Shown here: one piece after another, positions 55,571-63,538 of the stretch
Numbering within the stretch: position 1 is the first letter of the stretch
How the letters are laid out: each line of letters starts with the position of its first letter
Origin: Mesorhizobium sp. M8A.F.Ca.ET.218.01.1.1
GTDB lineage: Bacteria; Pseudomonadota; Alphaproteobacteria; Rhizobiales; Rhizobiaceae
DNA length: 64,000 bases
NCBI RefSeq assembly: GCF_004791165.1
Contig: NZ_SRUZ01000003.1
Coordinates: 434,001-498,000, forward strand
Direction of reading: 5' to 3'
Made by a program: the position numbers and the translations under genes
The notes under the pieces: model-generated
Told to the model about the DNA's origin: nothing
The model's database searches: none
Seen by the model: only the letters and a program-made list of their open reading frames with translations

Positions 55571-56038
55571 ATGGATGAGACGCGCATCGATCAGTTTGAC
55601 CGCAAGATAATGGCTCTTTTGCAGGGCGATGCCCGGCTCACCAATAACGACCTTTCCGAAAGGGTGAACCTGTCGGCGTCGCAATGCTCGCGCCGCCGCC
55701 AGCGGCTGGAGGAGGATGGCTATATCAAGGGGTATCGCGCCGTACTCGACCGCGACAAGCTCGGCTTCTCACTGGTCAACGTCATCTCGGTGACCTTGGC
55801 CACCCACAACCGTGACAACGCGCGACGCTTCGGCGAATTGGTGGCGCGACTGCCGGAAGTGCAGGAGGCGCATGCGCTGACCGGCGAGATGGATTATATC
55901 CTGAAGGTGGTGACGCCCGACCTCAAATCATTGTCCGAGTTCGTCAACGGCGTGCTCCTGCCGCATGAATCCGTGCAGCATGTGAAGACGGCGATCGTGC
56001 TGGAGACGCTGAAGGAGACCGGCGCGCTGCCGATTTGA
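55571..56038 (+). CDS. Lrp/AsnC family transcriptional regulator
   Basis: This 155-residue protein has an N-terminal helix-turn-helix (FDRKIMALLQGDARLTNNDLSE, then LSASQCSRRRQRLEEDGYIKGY at about residues 35-56) and a C-terminal RAM ligand domain (VQEAHALTGEMDYILKVV). The ligand is probably an aromatic amino acid given the divergent hpd. The ATG at 55571 matches the usual family start; 55538 is possible. Confidence 0.9.
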   Translation: MDETRIDQFDRKIMALLQGDARLTNNDLSERVNLSASQCSRRRQRLEEDGYIKGYRAVLDRDKLGFSLVNVISVTLATHNRDNARRFGELVARLPEVQEAHALTGEMDYILKVVTPDLKSLSEFVNGVLLPHESVQHVKTAIVLETLKETGALPI

Positions 56039-56058
56039 TTGTAGATACAGGAGGCGAC

Positions 56059-56187
56059 ATGGAAAGAAAGTCAACGCGATACTACATATTGTTGTCTCTA
56101 TCGATACCTGCCGTTCTATTGGTAACGATCTTCATCGCTGTCTACCTTGTACCAAAATCTATCTACCTTGTGCCGCCATTGTTGTAA
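56059..56187 (+). CDS. 42-residue membrane protein
   Basis: The frame encodes 42 residues, MERKSTRYYILLSLSIPAVL onward, with one hydrophobic segment at about residues 9-31 and a short C-terminal tail. AGGAGG lies at ideal spacing before the ATG. The stop overlaps the next ATG by one base (TAATG), so translation is coupled. Codon use is clearly AT-richer than the surroundings. No family recognised; position after the Lrp gene by 20 bases suggests co-transcription. Confidence 0.65.
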   Translation: MERKSTRYYILLSLSIPAVLLVTIFIAVYLVPKSIYLVPPLL

Positions 56188-56384
56188 TGATCGGATACAT
56201 AAAGCCAGTTGGCGCGAGAATTTCCTTCAGAAATGCGCTGTTGTCTTTGGTATATCTTATAATAGGAAACCTCCTTGCATACCTAGTTGCCGAGGGCAAT
56301 GATGCCGCAAGAGGAACGTTCATCAGTGTGTCTCTGGCGTTGCTCTACCTTGGATGCATCAAAGATAGAGGTGCAAGGAGCTGA
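56187..56384 (+). CDS. 65-residue membrane protein
   Basis: The product has two hydrophobic segments, about residues 15-34 (NALLSLVYLIIGNLLAYLVA) and 43-56 (GTFISVSLALLYLG), with short charged ends. It is coupled to the 42-residue gene by a one-base overlap and shares its AT-richer composition. No family recognised. Confidence 0.6.
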   Translation: MIGYIKPVGARISFRNALLSLVYLIIGNLLAYLVAEGNDAARGTFISVSLALLYLGCIKDRGARS

Positions 56385-56417
56385 ATCGGCCAGCCGCATT
56401 GGAGTTGCTCTGGCTCT

Positions 56418-56756
56418 TCAACCCTTCGACTGCTGGATCAGCCCGTAAAGATTGGTGCATCGGGCGCCGGAGCGGCAATAGGCGAACACCGGGCCCTCGA
56501 GCTCATCCAGCGCCTCGGCCTGGTCTTCGACATTCTCTTGCGTGATCTGGCCGCTGATGACCGGGATGTAGCGGAAGGCGAGACCGGCGGCTTCAACCGT
56601 GGCTTTGAGCGTGTCCGCCGAAGGCTGGCCGGGCTGTTCGTCATCCGGCCGGTTGCAGATGACGCTCTTGAAGCCGGCTTCCTTGATGGCGGCGACGTCT
56701 TCGGGCTGGATCTGGCCCGAGACCGAATAGTCTTCGCTGATTTCGCGGTATTCCAT
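56418..56756 (-). CDS. TIGR01244 family (Blh-type phosphatase/sulfur-transferase-like) protein
   Basis: This 112-residue protein has a dual-specificity-phosphatase-like fold: SGQIQPEDVAAIKEAGFKSV (about residues 13-32), NRPDDEQPGQP (about 35-45) and active loop CRSGARC (about 94-100). This family occurs as the N-terminal domain of Blh persulfide dioxygenases and next to YeeE/YedE transporters, suggesting a role in sulfide or thiosulfate handling. GCGAGGA precedes the ATG at 56756. The two genes upstream on this strand encode a split YeeE/YedE transporter. Confidence 0.85.
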   Translation of the reverse strand: MEYREISEDYSVSGQIQPEDVAAIKEAGFKSVICNRPDDEQPGQPSADTLKATVEAAGLAFRYIPVISGQITQENVEDQAEALDELEGPVFAYCRSGARCTNLYGLIQQSKG

Positions 56757-56823
56757 GACGATGTCCTCGCAATCTGATTTGGCAGGAGTTTTGCCACTCC
56801 CTGACGTGGCCGGCAACCAATTC

Positions 56824-57261
56824 CTATGCCGTGGCCGGCTGAGCGATGCGCGCCCGGGCAAAACGCGCCACGACGATGCCTGCGATCACCGAAGCGACGA
56901 AGATCGGCGTCTGTGAATAGCCGAGGCCCAGCGCCGGAATGGCGCCGCCCGGACAGAAGCCGGCAATGCCCCATCCGATACCGAACACGGCGGCGCCGCC
57001 AACCAATTCCAGATCGATAACGCGCTTCGTCGGCAGCGCAAACTCGGTTTCGAACACCGGGGCCTTGTACCGGCCGAACACCAGTCGGTAACCGATAAAG
57101 GCGACAGCCAAGCCGCCGCCCATGACGAAGATCAGGCTGGGGTCCCAGGTGCCAGCAATGTCGAAGAAATTCAGCACCTTGGCCGGATTTATCATACCGG
57201 AAACAGCGATGCCGAGGCCGAAAATCCCGCCGATCAGGAATGCCGAAACGAGCCTGTTCAT
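56824..57261 (-). CDS. YeeE/YedE family transporter, second half
   Basis: This 145-residue membrane protein has about four helices and the motif GFCPGGAIPALG (about residues 101-112), the conserved Cys loop of YeeE/YedE (TsuA) thiosulfate transporters. It is half the size of the fused family members; the other half is the gene at 57264. The ATG at 57261 is two bases after the stop of that gene. Confidence 0.88.
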   Translation of the reverse strand: MNRLVSAFLIGGIFGLGIAVSGMINPAKVLNFFDIAGTWDPSLIFVMGGGLAVAFIGYRLVFGRYKAPVFETEFALPTKRVIDLELVGGAAVFGIGWGIAGFCPGGAIPALGLGYSQTPIFVASVIAGIVVARFARARIAQPATA

Positions 57262-57263
57262 GG

Positions 57264-57686
57264 TTAGCCCCCGACGACGTGGCGGATGATGAAGACGGTG
57301 ATTAATGCGGTGACCATGAAGGTCGCGACGGCGGCCATCGAGCGTGGCGACAGGCGCGCAATGCCGCAAATGCCATGCCCGCTCGGACAGCCACCGCCGA
57401 AATGCACGCCGATGCCGACCACGAAGCCACCGACAACGAGGGACAGCGTTGGCAGCGGCACGCTGAAGGCAATATGTCCGCCAACAGTCCGATAGAGGAG
57501 CGGCGCCACGACTGCGCCAATGAGAAACGCGGCTCGCCAGCCCCAATCCGGGGCAAGCGGCGGAATGACCCCTGTTAGGATACCGGTCATCCCGGCAATC
57601 CGTCCATGCAACGCCATCAGGAGCACCGCCGACAGGCCGATGAGGGCACCGCCGAGCAGCGACTGGAAGGGCGTGAAATCTGTCAT
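57264..57686 (-). CDS. YeeE/YedE family transporter, first half
   Basis: This 140-residue membrane protein has about four helices and the motif GGGCPSGHGICGIARLS (about residues 97-113), with two cysteines of the sulfur-conducting loop. Together with the gene at 56824 it would form a complete thiosulfate or sulfur-compound channel. A BigR-type sulfide sensor, usual in such loci, is not seen. Confidence 0.88.
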   Translation of the reverse strand: MTDFTPFQSLLGGALIGLSAVLLMALHGRIAGMTGILTGVIPPLAPDWGWRAAFLIGAVVAPLLYRTVGGHIAFSVPLPTLSLVVGGFVVGIGVHFGGGCPSGHGICGIARLSPRSMAAVATFMVTALITVFIIRHVVGG

Positions 57687-57800
57687 GGCAGTGCCGGCCT
57701 CAATCTGCGCTTCATGCGCGTCCCGCGCGGATCGACATCATAGCGCAGATGGACGTTGCCAGCGAAGATTCTGACTCGGATTGCCCAGAGGGGAATGAAA

Positions 57801-57825
57801 AAAGGCGGAGACTGGCTCCGCCTTT
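57801..57825 (-). terminator. Rho-independent terminator of the zinc transporter operon
   Basis: Perfect 10-bp arms AAAGGCGGAG and CTCCGCCTTT with loop ACTGG. Read on the minus strand the hairpin is followed by TTTTTT, so it ends the transcript of the aztABC-type genes just after the aztC stop at 57840. Confidence 0.88.
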
Positions 57826-57839
57826 CGAGAACGCTCTTC

Positions 57840-58781
57840 TCAGCTGCCGAGAATGGCGCCTTTGATCTGGCGGATGTTGTTGTGCATCATGTCGATATAG
57901 GTCGAGCCGGGGCCATCGGGCTGCGACAGCGCGTCCGAATAGAGCGTGCCGCCGACCTTGATGCCGGTCTCGCTGGCGATCTGTTCGATCAGGCGCGGGT
58001 TGGTGATGTTCTCGACGAAGATGGCCGCGGCCTTGTCCTGCTTCACCTGCTCGACCAGCTTGGCGACATCGGCGGCCGACGGTTCGGAATCGGTCGAGAT
58101 GCCTTGCGGGGCAAGGAAAGTCAGGCCGTATTCATGCTCGAAATAGCCGAAGGCGTCATGCGAGGTGATGACGACGCGCTTTGCTTCGGGGATCGACTGG
58201 ATCGCTGCCTTCACTTCGCCTTCCAGCGCATCGAGCTTCTTGGTGTAGGCGGCGGCGTTGGTCTGGTAGGAGACGCAACCTTCGGAATCGGCCGCGCAGA
58301 AGGCTTCGGCAATGTTCTTCACATAGATCCTGGCGTTGGCGATCGACTGGAAGGCATGCGGATCGGTGACGGTCTTGCCGCCGCCGGTGCCGGCACCCTC
58401 CGCCGCGTCGGCGTCGGCGAATTCAGGTTTGAAGTCGATCGGCGTCACGCCCTTGGTCAAGGTGATGATGGAGGCCTTGGTGGCGCTGGCATCGACCAGC
58501 CGCTGCAGGAAACCTTCGAAATGCAGGCCGTTGACCAGAACGATGTCGGCCTTGGCCATGGCCACCGCGTCGGCGGGGCTCGGCTCATAGACATGGGCAT
58601 CGCCGTCCGGCCCGACAATGGTGGTGATGTCGACGCGGTCGCCGCCGACATTTTTGGCGAAATCCGCAATGACCGTGAAGCTGGCGACCACTTTCAGCGG
58701 CTCGGCGAAGGCCGATGAAGCTCCAAAGGCTGTTAATGTTATAACGCTCATCGCCAGGGCGGCGCAGAGTGATTTCAGCAT
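57840..58781 (-). CDS. aztC: Zinc ABC transporter solute-binding protein, AztC-like
   Basis: This 313-residue protein has a signal peptide (about residues 1-28, ending AFAE) and a TroA-type cluster A-I fold. Metal ligands are expected in DAHVYEPSPAD (His about 66), DPHAFQSI (His about 144) and SHDAFGYFEHEYG (His about 210). It lacks the long His-rich loop of ZnuA, and the FCAADSEGC and TLYSDALSQPDGPGS segments resemble AztC. It binds zinc (less likely manganese) in the periplasm. AAAGGAG precedes the ATG. Confidence 0.83.
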   Translation of the reverse strand: MLKSLCAALAMSVITLTAFGASSAFAEPLKVVASFTVIADFAKNVGGDRVDITTIVGPDGDAHVYEPSPADAVAMAKADIVLVNGLHFEGFLQRLVDASATKASIITLTKGVTPIDFKPEFADADAAEGAGTGGGKTVTDPHAFQSIANARIYVKNIAEAFCAADSEGCVSYQTNAAAYTKKLDALEGEVKAAIQSIPEAKRVVITSHDAFGYFEHEYGLTFLAPQGISTDSEPSAADVAKLVEQVKQDKAAAIFVENITNPRLIEQIASETGIKVGGTLYSDALSQPDGPGSTYIDMMHNNIRQIKGAILGS

Positions 58782-58807
58782 GGTTGGGTCTCCTTTGGGG
58801 CGGGGGA

Positions 58808-59683
58808 TCAGGCCGTTCTGTGACGGTGATGGACGATGCGGGCGCGCAGAATGCCGCGCGTGCCAAACAGGATAGAGGCGAAATAGACGACGCCGGCCGA
58901 CAGGATGATGGCCGGGCCTGACGGCAATGACGCATGATAGGACAGGAGCAGCCCGGCAATGCAGGAGGCAAAGCCGATCAGCACGGCCAGCGCGCACATC
59001 GGCTCGACGCGCGCCGTCCAGAAGCGCGCCGCTGCCGCCGGCAGCATCATCAATCCGACTGAAAGTAAGGTACCGAGCGCCTGGAAACCGCCGACGAGGT
59101 TGAGGACGACGAGACCGAGGAAAATGAAATGCACCGGGCTGCCCATGCGGCTGACCGAACGCAGGAACAGCGGGTCCAGGCATTCCGCGACCAGCGCCCG
59201 CCAGAAGATAGCAAGGCTGACTAGCGTCACCGCGACGATGCCGCCGATCAGCGTCAATGCCTCGTTGTTGAGTGCCAGCACCGTGCCGAACAGCACATGC
59301 ATGAGGTCGACGCTGGAGCCGCGGATCGACACCATCAGCACGCCGATGGCGAGCGAAATCAGGTAGAAGGCCGCCATCGAGGCGTCCTCGCGCTGAATGG
59401 TGAAGCGCGAGACGGCGCCGGCGCCGAGCGCCACGATGATGCCGGCGATCAGGCCGCCAATGGTCATCGGCAGGATTTCGAGGCCGTAGAACAGGAAGCC
59501 GGCGGCCGCCCCCGGCAGGATGGCGTGCGCCATCGCGTCGCCCGACAGGCTCATGCGCCGCAGCATCAGGAAGACGCCGATCGGGCAGGCGCCGAGCGAC
59601 AGCATCAGCGAGCCGAAAAGCGCCCGCTGCATGAAACCGAAATCGGCGAATGGCGAGATAAAAAGGCCGTAGAGCGCGTCCAT
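58808..59683 (-). CDS. aztB: Zinc ABC transporter permease, AztB-like
   Basis: This 291-residue protein has about eight membrane helices and the ABC-3 family signature RRMSLSGDAMAHAILPGAAAG (about residues 42-62, coupling region). It forms the channel with the ATPase, whose gene overlaps it by one base, and the binding protein 26 bases downstream. Confidence 0.87.
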   Translation of the reverse strand: MDALYGLFISPFADFGFMQRALFGSLMLSLGACPIGVFLMLRRMSLSGDAMAHAILPGAAAGFLFYGLEILPMTIGGLIAGIIVALGAGAVSRFTIQREDASMAAFYLISLAIGVLMVSIRGSSVDLMHVLFGTVLALNNEALTLIGGIVAVTLVSLAIFWRALVAECLDPLFLRSVSRMGSPVHFIFLGLVVLNLVGGFQALGTLLSVGLMMLPAAAARFWTARVEPMCALAVLIGFASCIAGLLLSYHASLPSGPAIILSAGVVYFASILFGTRGILRARIVHHRHRTA

Positions 59684-60495
59684 CAGGCAGCCCTCGGTCC
59701 GGCGCCATGGTGATGGTCGTGATCGTGGCCGTCATGATGATGATCATGATCATGAGCGTGCTCGTCAGGCTCGCACCAGGGCGCGTTCTCTTCCCAGGCT
59801 TCGTGGAAGCGGCGCGCGCGCAACAGGTTCTCCGGCTTCAGCGTCTCCCGGGTCTCGCCCCAGGCTACCGGCTGGCGGGCAAGCAGCAGTGTTTCGGGAA
59901 AATTCTGGCGCACAAGATCCAGATCATGGACCACCACCATGATGGTGCGCTCTTCGCCGTGCCAGCGCTTGATCAGGGCAATGAGGTCACCGACCGTCTT
60001 GGCGTCGACCGCATTGAAGGGCTCGTCGAGCAGGATCAGGTCGGCATCCTGCAACAGCACGCGGGCAAACAGCGTGCGCTGCAACTGGCCGCCCGACAGC
60101 GTGTCGATTGGCCGCTTCTCGAAGCCGCCGAGGCCGACGGCCATCAAAGCCTGGCTGACGGCCTCGCGATCTTCCTGGGTGTAGCGGCCAAGCATGCCGC
60201 GCTTCGGCCACAGGCCGAGCGAGACCAGGTCGACGACGCGGGCGGGAAAGGAGCGATCAAGCTCCGATTGCTGCGGCAGGTAGGCCGCCCGCACGCCCGG
60301 CGCGCGGATAACCTCGCCGGCCATCGGCTTCAACACCCCAACGATACCTTTCATCAGCGTCGACTTGCCGGAACCATTGGCGCCGACCACGGCCGTCAGC
60401 GAACCCTTGCGGATCGCGCCATTGAGATGGTGGATCGCCGGGTGGCTGTTGTAGCCCAGCGTCAGGTCACGGAATGTCAGGCAGGTCTGGGTCAT
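59683..60495 (-). CDS. aztA: Zinc ABC transporter ATPase, AztA-like, with His-rich tail
   Basis: This 270-residue ATPase has Walker A GANGSGKST (about residues 38-46), signature LSGGQLQR (about 133-140), Walker B LILLDEP (about 154-160) and H-loop VVHDLD (about 187). After the nucleotide-binding domain a tail at about residues 243-266 holds about eleven histidines interleaved with Asp (EHAHDHDHHHDGHDHDHHH), a likely cytosolic zinc-binding or sensing segment. It heads the aztABC-type operon. Confidence 0.87.
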   Translation of the reverse strand: MTQTCLTFRDLTLGYNSHPAIHHLNGAIRKGSLTAVVGANGSGKSTLMKGIVGVLKPMAGEVIRAPGVRAAYLPQQSELDRSFPARVVDLVSLGLWPKRGMLGRYTQEDREAVSQALMAVGLGGFEKRPIDTLSGGQLQRTLFARVLLQDADLILLDEPFNAVDAKTVGDLIALIKRWHGEERTIMVVVHDLDLVRQNFPETLLLARQPVAWGETRETLKPENLLRARRFHEAWEENAPWCEPDEHAHDHDHHHDGHDHDHHHGAGPRAA

Positions 60496-60543
60496 ATCGT
60501 TCCGTTGGCCAAACGCGGCTGCAGGCAGGCGGCTTGGATATGT

Positions 60544-60557
60544 GATGTTATTACATT
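60544..60557. promoter_or_regulatory. Possible Zur box upstream of aztA
   Basis: GATGTTATTACATT has arms ATGT/ACAT around TATT and lies 49 bases before the aztA start on the minus strand. Its shape matches Fur/Zur-type boxes, which would explain zinc repression of the operon; identification is by resemblance only. Confidence 0.5.
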
Positions 60558-60722
60558 AGTCAACAAGCCAATCCGGCGGAATTGCGACGCGGTGGTCAAC
60601 TCGCCGTGTACGCGCCTGGCCCTGGATGGAGCGATTGGCTCAAACGGTTTCGGTTCAGGCGGCCTTGCTCGAAGCGGACGGCGACTCTAAAGAGGCGCGA
60701 CCACAACGGAAGGAACCTCGCA

Positions 60723-61067
60723 ATGAGCATTCGTCGCATCGATGTTGGCCCGCGCATGAGCCAGATCGTCATCCACGGCAACACAGTCTATCTGGCCGGC
60801 CAGGTCGGCGAACCCGGCGGCAACGTCGCCTCGCAGACCCGCGACATCCTTGCGACCATCGATGGGTTGTTGGCCAAGGCCGGCACCGACAAGACCAAGA
60901 TCGTCCAGGCGATCATCTGGCTGGCCGACATGGGCACCTTCGCCGAGATGAATTCCGAATGGGACAAGTGGGTACCGCAGGGCCACACGCCCGCCCGCGC
61001 CACCGGCGAGGCAAAGCTTGCCGGCCCCGAATATCTGGTCGAGATCATTATTACGGCTGCGATTTAA
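60723..61067 (+). CDS. RidA family protein
   Basis: This 114-residue protein begins MSIRRIDVGPRMSQIVIHGN and has GNTVYLAGQVGEPGGNVASQ (about residues 19-38) and a final TPARATGEAKLAGPEYLVEI segment with the Arg that binds the carboxylate of enamine/imine substrates. RidA proteins deaminate reactive 2-aminoacrylate-type intermediates. GGAAGGAA lies upstream. It is a single gene divergent from the aztA operon. Confidence 0.88.
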   Translation: MSIRRIDVGPRMSQIVIHGNTVYLAGQVGEPGGNVASQTRDILATIDGLLAKAGTDKTKIVQAIIWLADMGTFAEMNSEWDKWVPQGHTPARATGEAKLAGPEYLVEIIITAAI

Positions 61068-61086
61068 GCCGACAGTGCAGCTGCCG

Positions 61087-61108
61087 ATCTCCCCCTCGTG
61101 GGGGAGAT
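61087..61108. repeat. Perfect hairpin repeat after the RidA gene
   Basis: ATCTCCCCC and GGGGGAGAT form a perfect 9-bp stem with loop TCGT, followed by a GC-rich AGAGGGGGG tail. This type of short repeat is frequent between rhizobial genes. No T-run follows. Confidence 0.75.
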
Positions 61109-61156
61109 GCCTGGCAAGGCAGAGGGGGGCGCTGTCCCTCCAGCCCACCGATGTTC

Positions 61157-61311
61157 GTCATCCTCGGGCTTGACCCGAGGATCCATGCCGTGACCTTTGT
61201 CGAGGAACGCGGCGGTGCAGAATTCTGTAAACATTGCAAAGCTTTAGCGTCACGGCATGGATCCTAGGGTCTGCGCGCGTCACTTCGCTCCTTGCTTCGC
61301 CCTAGGATGAC
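61157..61311. repeat. About 155-bp long imperfect inverted repeat element
   Basis: Outer arms GTCATCCTCGGG (61157-61168) and CCCTAGGATGAC (61300-61311), and inner arms GGATCCATGCCGTGAC (61179-61194) and GTCACGGCATGGATCC (61249-61264, perfect 16-bp), give a large cruciform-capable structure with a 54-base AT-richer centre. No gene is present in 61068-61327. It looks like a non-coding miniature mobile or interspersed repeat. Confidence 0.8.
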
Positions 61312-61327
61312 GAAAGCGAGGGCGCAC

Positions 61328-62074
61328 TCACCCCTGCGACGGCGTGAACCTTGCCACCAGCGTGTGGCTTTCCGCCGGATAGATGAAGCGCACATGCGTC
61401 ACTGGATGCTCGGCGCTCCATGTTCGCCGCTCGACCACCAGGCACGGCGCGCCGGTATCGATGTCGAGTGAATCGGCGATCGTATCGTCGGCGGCCATGG
61501 CGCGGATGCGGTGCTCGGCTTCGCTCCAGGGCACGCGGCCGATCAGCCACGGCCCCGCCGCGATTTCGAGGAACGCCTCGTCCGCTGCCTCGGCCACCGC
61601 TGACAGGTTGATCAGCCGCTGCTCGAGAGCGAAAGGCCGTTCGCCGGCAAAATGCAGCCCTTCAAGCCCCAGGACCGAGCCGGCGGCCGAGAGCCCAAGC
61701 AGCGCCCTGTCTCCGGCATTGCTGCGCCGCTGCACGCGTTCCAGCCGCTCGTAGCGATAGGGAAGGCCCAGCGCCTCGACCTCGATCCTGATGTCGTGCA
61801 GTTCCAGCACCGCCGCTTGCGATTGCGGCTGGCGCACGAAACTGCCCGAGCGGCGGCGCCGCTCGATCAGCCCTGCCTTGGCGAGTTGCGACAGCGCCTT
61901 GTTCACCGTCATGCGTGAGCAATCATACTCGGCGGTCAGTTCATGCTCGAACGGAATGCGATGGCCTGGCGGCCATGCGCCCGACAGGATCTTCTCCCTG
62001 ATGTCCGACAGGATGCGCTGATGCAGCGAGATGTTCTCGCCGCTCTCGATATCCTCTGTCACGACAAGGCTCAT
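61328..62074 (-). CDS. hutC: Histidine utilization repressor (GntR/HutC)
   Basis: This 248-residue protein has a GntR winged helix (PFEHELTAEYDCSRMTVNKALSQL at about residues 41-64) and a UTRA effector domain that binds urocanate (WLIGRVPWSEAEHRIRA, then LVVERRTWSAEHPVTHVRF). HutC represses hut genes until urocanate accumulates. It lies 10 bases downstream of hutF and is co-transcribed with it. The palindrome at 63497 is its probable operator. Confidence 0.93.
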   Translation of the reverse strand: MSLVVTEDIESGENISLHQRILSDIREKILSGAWPPGHRIPFEHELTAEYDCSRMTVNKALSQLAKAGLIERRRRSGSFVRQPQSQAAVLELHDIRIEVEALGLPYRYERLERVQRRSNAGDRALLGLSAAGSVLGLEGLHFAGERPFALEQRLINLSAVAEAADEAFLEIAAGPWLIGRVPWSEAEHRIRAMAADDTIADSLDIDTGAPCLVVERRTWSAEHPVTHVRFIYPAESHTLVARFTPSQG

Positions 62075-62084
62075 CGGCTTGCCT

Positions 62085-63440
62085 TCAGCTTCGGGAAAGC
62101 GCGGTCATCACCTGGCGGAACCGCTCGGCGATCTCCTCGCGCTTCGCATGCCTGCCGCCGCTGACCTGCTTTTGCCCGTGCACCCAGACGCAATCCACTT
62201 TGCCGGCATTGGCGAAGATCCACGCATCCAGGATCGCATCGCCCGTCTTGCCCGCCAGCGAGGGATTGCGGGCGTCGAGCGAGACGAGATCGGCTGATGA
62301 ACCAGGCGCGATTTGCGATGCGCCGGCGCCAAGCGCGACGCTGCCGCCTTCGATCGCTGCATCGAACAGCGCGCGGCCCGTCGAGCCACCGGCTACCGCA
62401 AGCACATTGCGGGCGCGGTGCGCGAGGCGCTGCGAATATTCGAGCTGGCGCAATTCGTCGGGCAGGCCGATCAGCACGTTGGAATCGGAGCCGACACCGA
62501 AGCGGCCGCCATGCTCCCTGAACAAGGGCGCGGCAAAGGTGCCGTCGCCGAGATTGGCCTCCGTGATCGGGCAAAGGCCGGCAATGGCGCCGCTTTTGGC
62601 CATGCCGATGGTTTCGGCGTCCGTCATATGGGTGGCGTGGATCAGGCACCAGCGCTTATCGACATCGGCAGCCCCAAGCAGAAATTCGACCGGACGCGCG
62701 CCGGACCAGGCAAGGCAGTCCTCGACTTCCCTGACCTGCTCGGCGACATGGATGTGGATCGGCCCGTCCGGCGTCATCGCTGCAATCGCCGTGAGTTCCT
62801 CCGGCGTCGCGGCGCGTAGACTGTGCGGGGCGACGCCGACGACAGCTTGATTCAACGCGCGAACCGATTCGCGGCTTTTCTCAACAAGCCGGGCGAACTC
62901 ATCCACTTCGTTGACGAATCGCCTCTGGCCTTCGTTTGGCGCGGCACCACCGAAGGAGGAATGCGCGTAAAACACCGGCAGCAGCGTCAGGCCGATACCC
63001 GTTTCGCCGGCCGCGGCAGCGATGCGCTCGGCCATCTCGGCAGGGTTGGCGTAAGGTTTTCCGTCGCGGTCATGATGGAGATAGTGAAACTCGCCGACAC
63101 GGGAAAACCCGGCCTCCAGCATTTCGACATAGAGCTGCGCCGCCACCGCCTCGACCTGGTCTGGAGTCATCGACAGCGCGAAGCGGTACATCACCTCGCG
63201 CCAGCTCCAGAAACTGTCGGCGGAGGGACCGCGCAACTCGGCAAGCCCGGCCATGCCGCGCTGGAACGCGTGGCTGTGCAGATTGGGCATGCCCGGCAGG
63301 AGAATGGCATGGCGCTCGTCACCTGCCGACGCGGTGCCCCCTGGCTCCACGGCGGTAATGCGCCCGTTGGCGAAAGTGATCCGCACATTGTCGTTCCAGC
63401 CATTGGGGAGAAGCGCCTGTTCCGCAAAGATATAGGTCAC
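62085..63440 (-). CDS. hutF: Formimidoylglutamate deiminase
   Basis: HutF hydrolyses N-formimidoyl-L-glutamate to N-formylglutamate and ammonia in the five-step histidine pathway. The 451-residue amidohydrolase has zinc ligands in NLHSHAFQRG (about residues 53-62), HVAEQ (about 205-ish region) , HATHM and SDSN. I chose the GTG at 63440 (VTYIFAEQALLPNGW), which matches the family and follows GGAGAG; the frame extends to 63518 across the operator and is not used. Confidence 0.93.
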   Translation of the reverse strand: MTYIFAEQALLPNGWNDNVRITFANGRITAVEPGGTASAGDERHAILLPGMPNLHSHAFQRGMAGLAELRGPSADSFWSWREVMYRFALSMTPDQVEAVAAQLYVEMLEAGFSRVGEFHYLHHDRDGKPYANPAEMAERIAAAAGETGIGLTLLPVFYAHSSFGGAAPNEGQRRFVNEVDEFARLVEKSRESVRALNQAVVGVAPHSLRAATPEELTAIAAMTPDGPIHIHVAEQVREVEDCLAWSGARPVEFLLGAADVDKRWCLIHATHMTDAETIGMAKSGAIAGLCPITEANLGDGTFAAPLFREHGGRFGVGSDSNVLIGLPDELRQLEYSQRLAHRARNVLAVAGGSTGRALFDAAIEGGSVALGAGASQIAPGSSADLVSLDARNPSLAGKTGDAILDAWIFANAGKVDCVWVHGQKQVSGGRHAKREEIAERFRQVMTALSRS

Positions 63441-63496
63441 TTTTCTCTCCACTTCCCGGTCTCGCATGCGATGATGGCACTTGCAGTGCGTTTCAA

Positions 63497-63510
63497 TATG
63501 TATATACATA
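63497..63510. promoter_or_regulatory. HutC operator between hutF and hutI
   Basis: The perfect 14-bp palindrome TATGTATATACATA sits midway in the 98-base gap between divergent hutF and hutI. GntR/HutC proteins bind such TGTATATACA dyads, so one operator probably controls both directions. Confidence 0.78.
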
Positions 63511-63538
63511 ATCGCCACCGATTGAAACGGAAAAGATG

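Noticed and set aside
63441..63518. Longer hutF start at 63518
   Set aside because: It would translate through the operator palindrome and adds sequence unlike the family; the GTG at 63440 has a proper ribosome-binding site.
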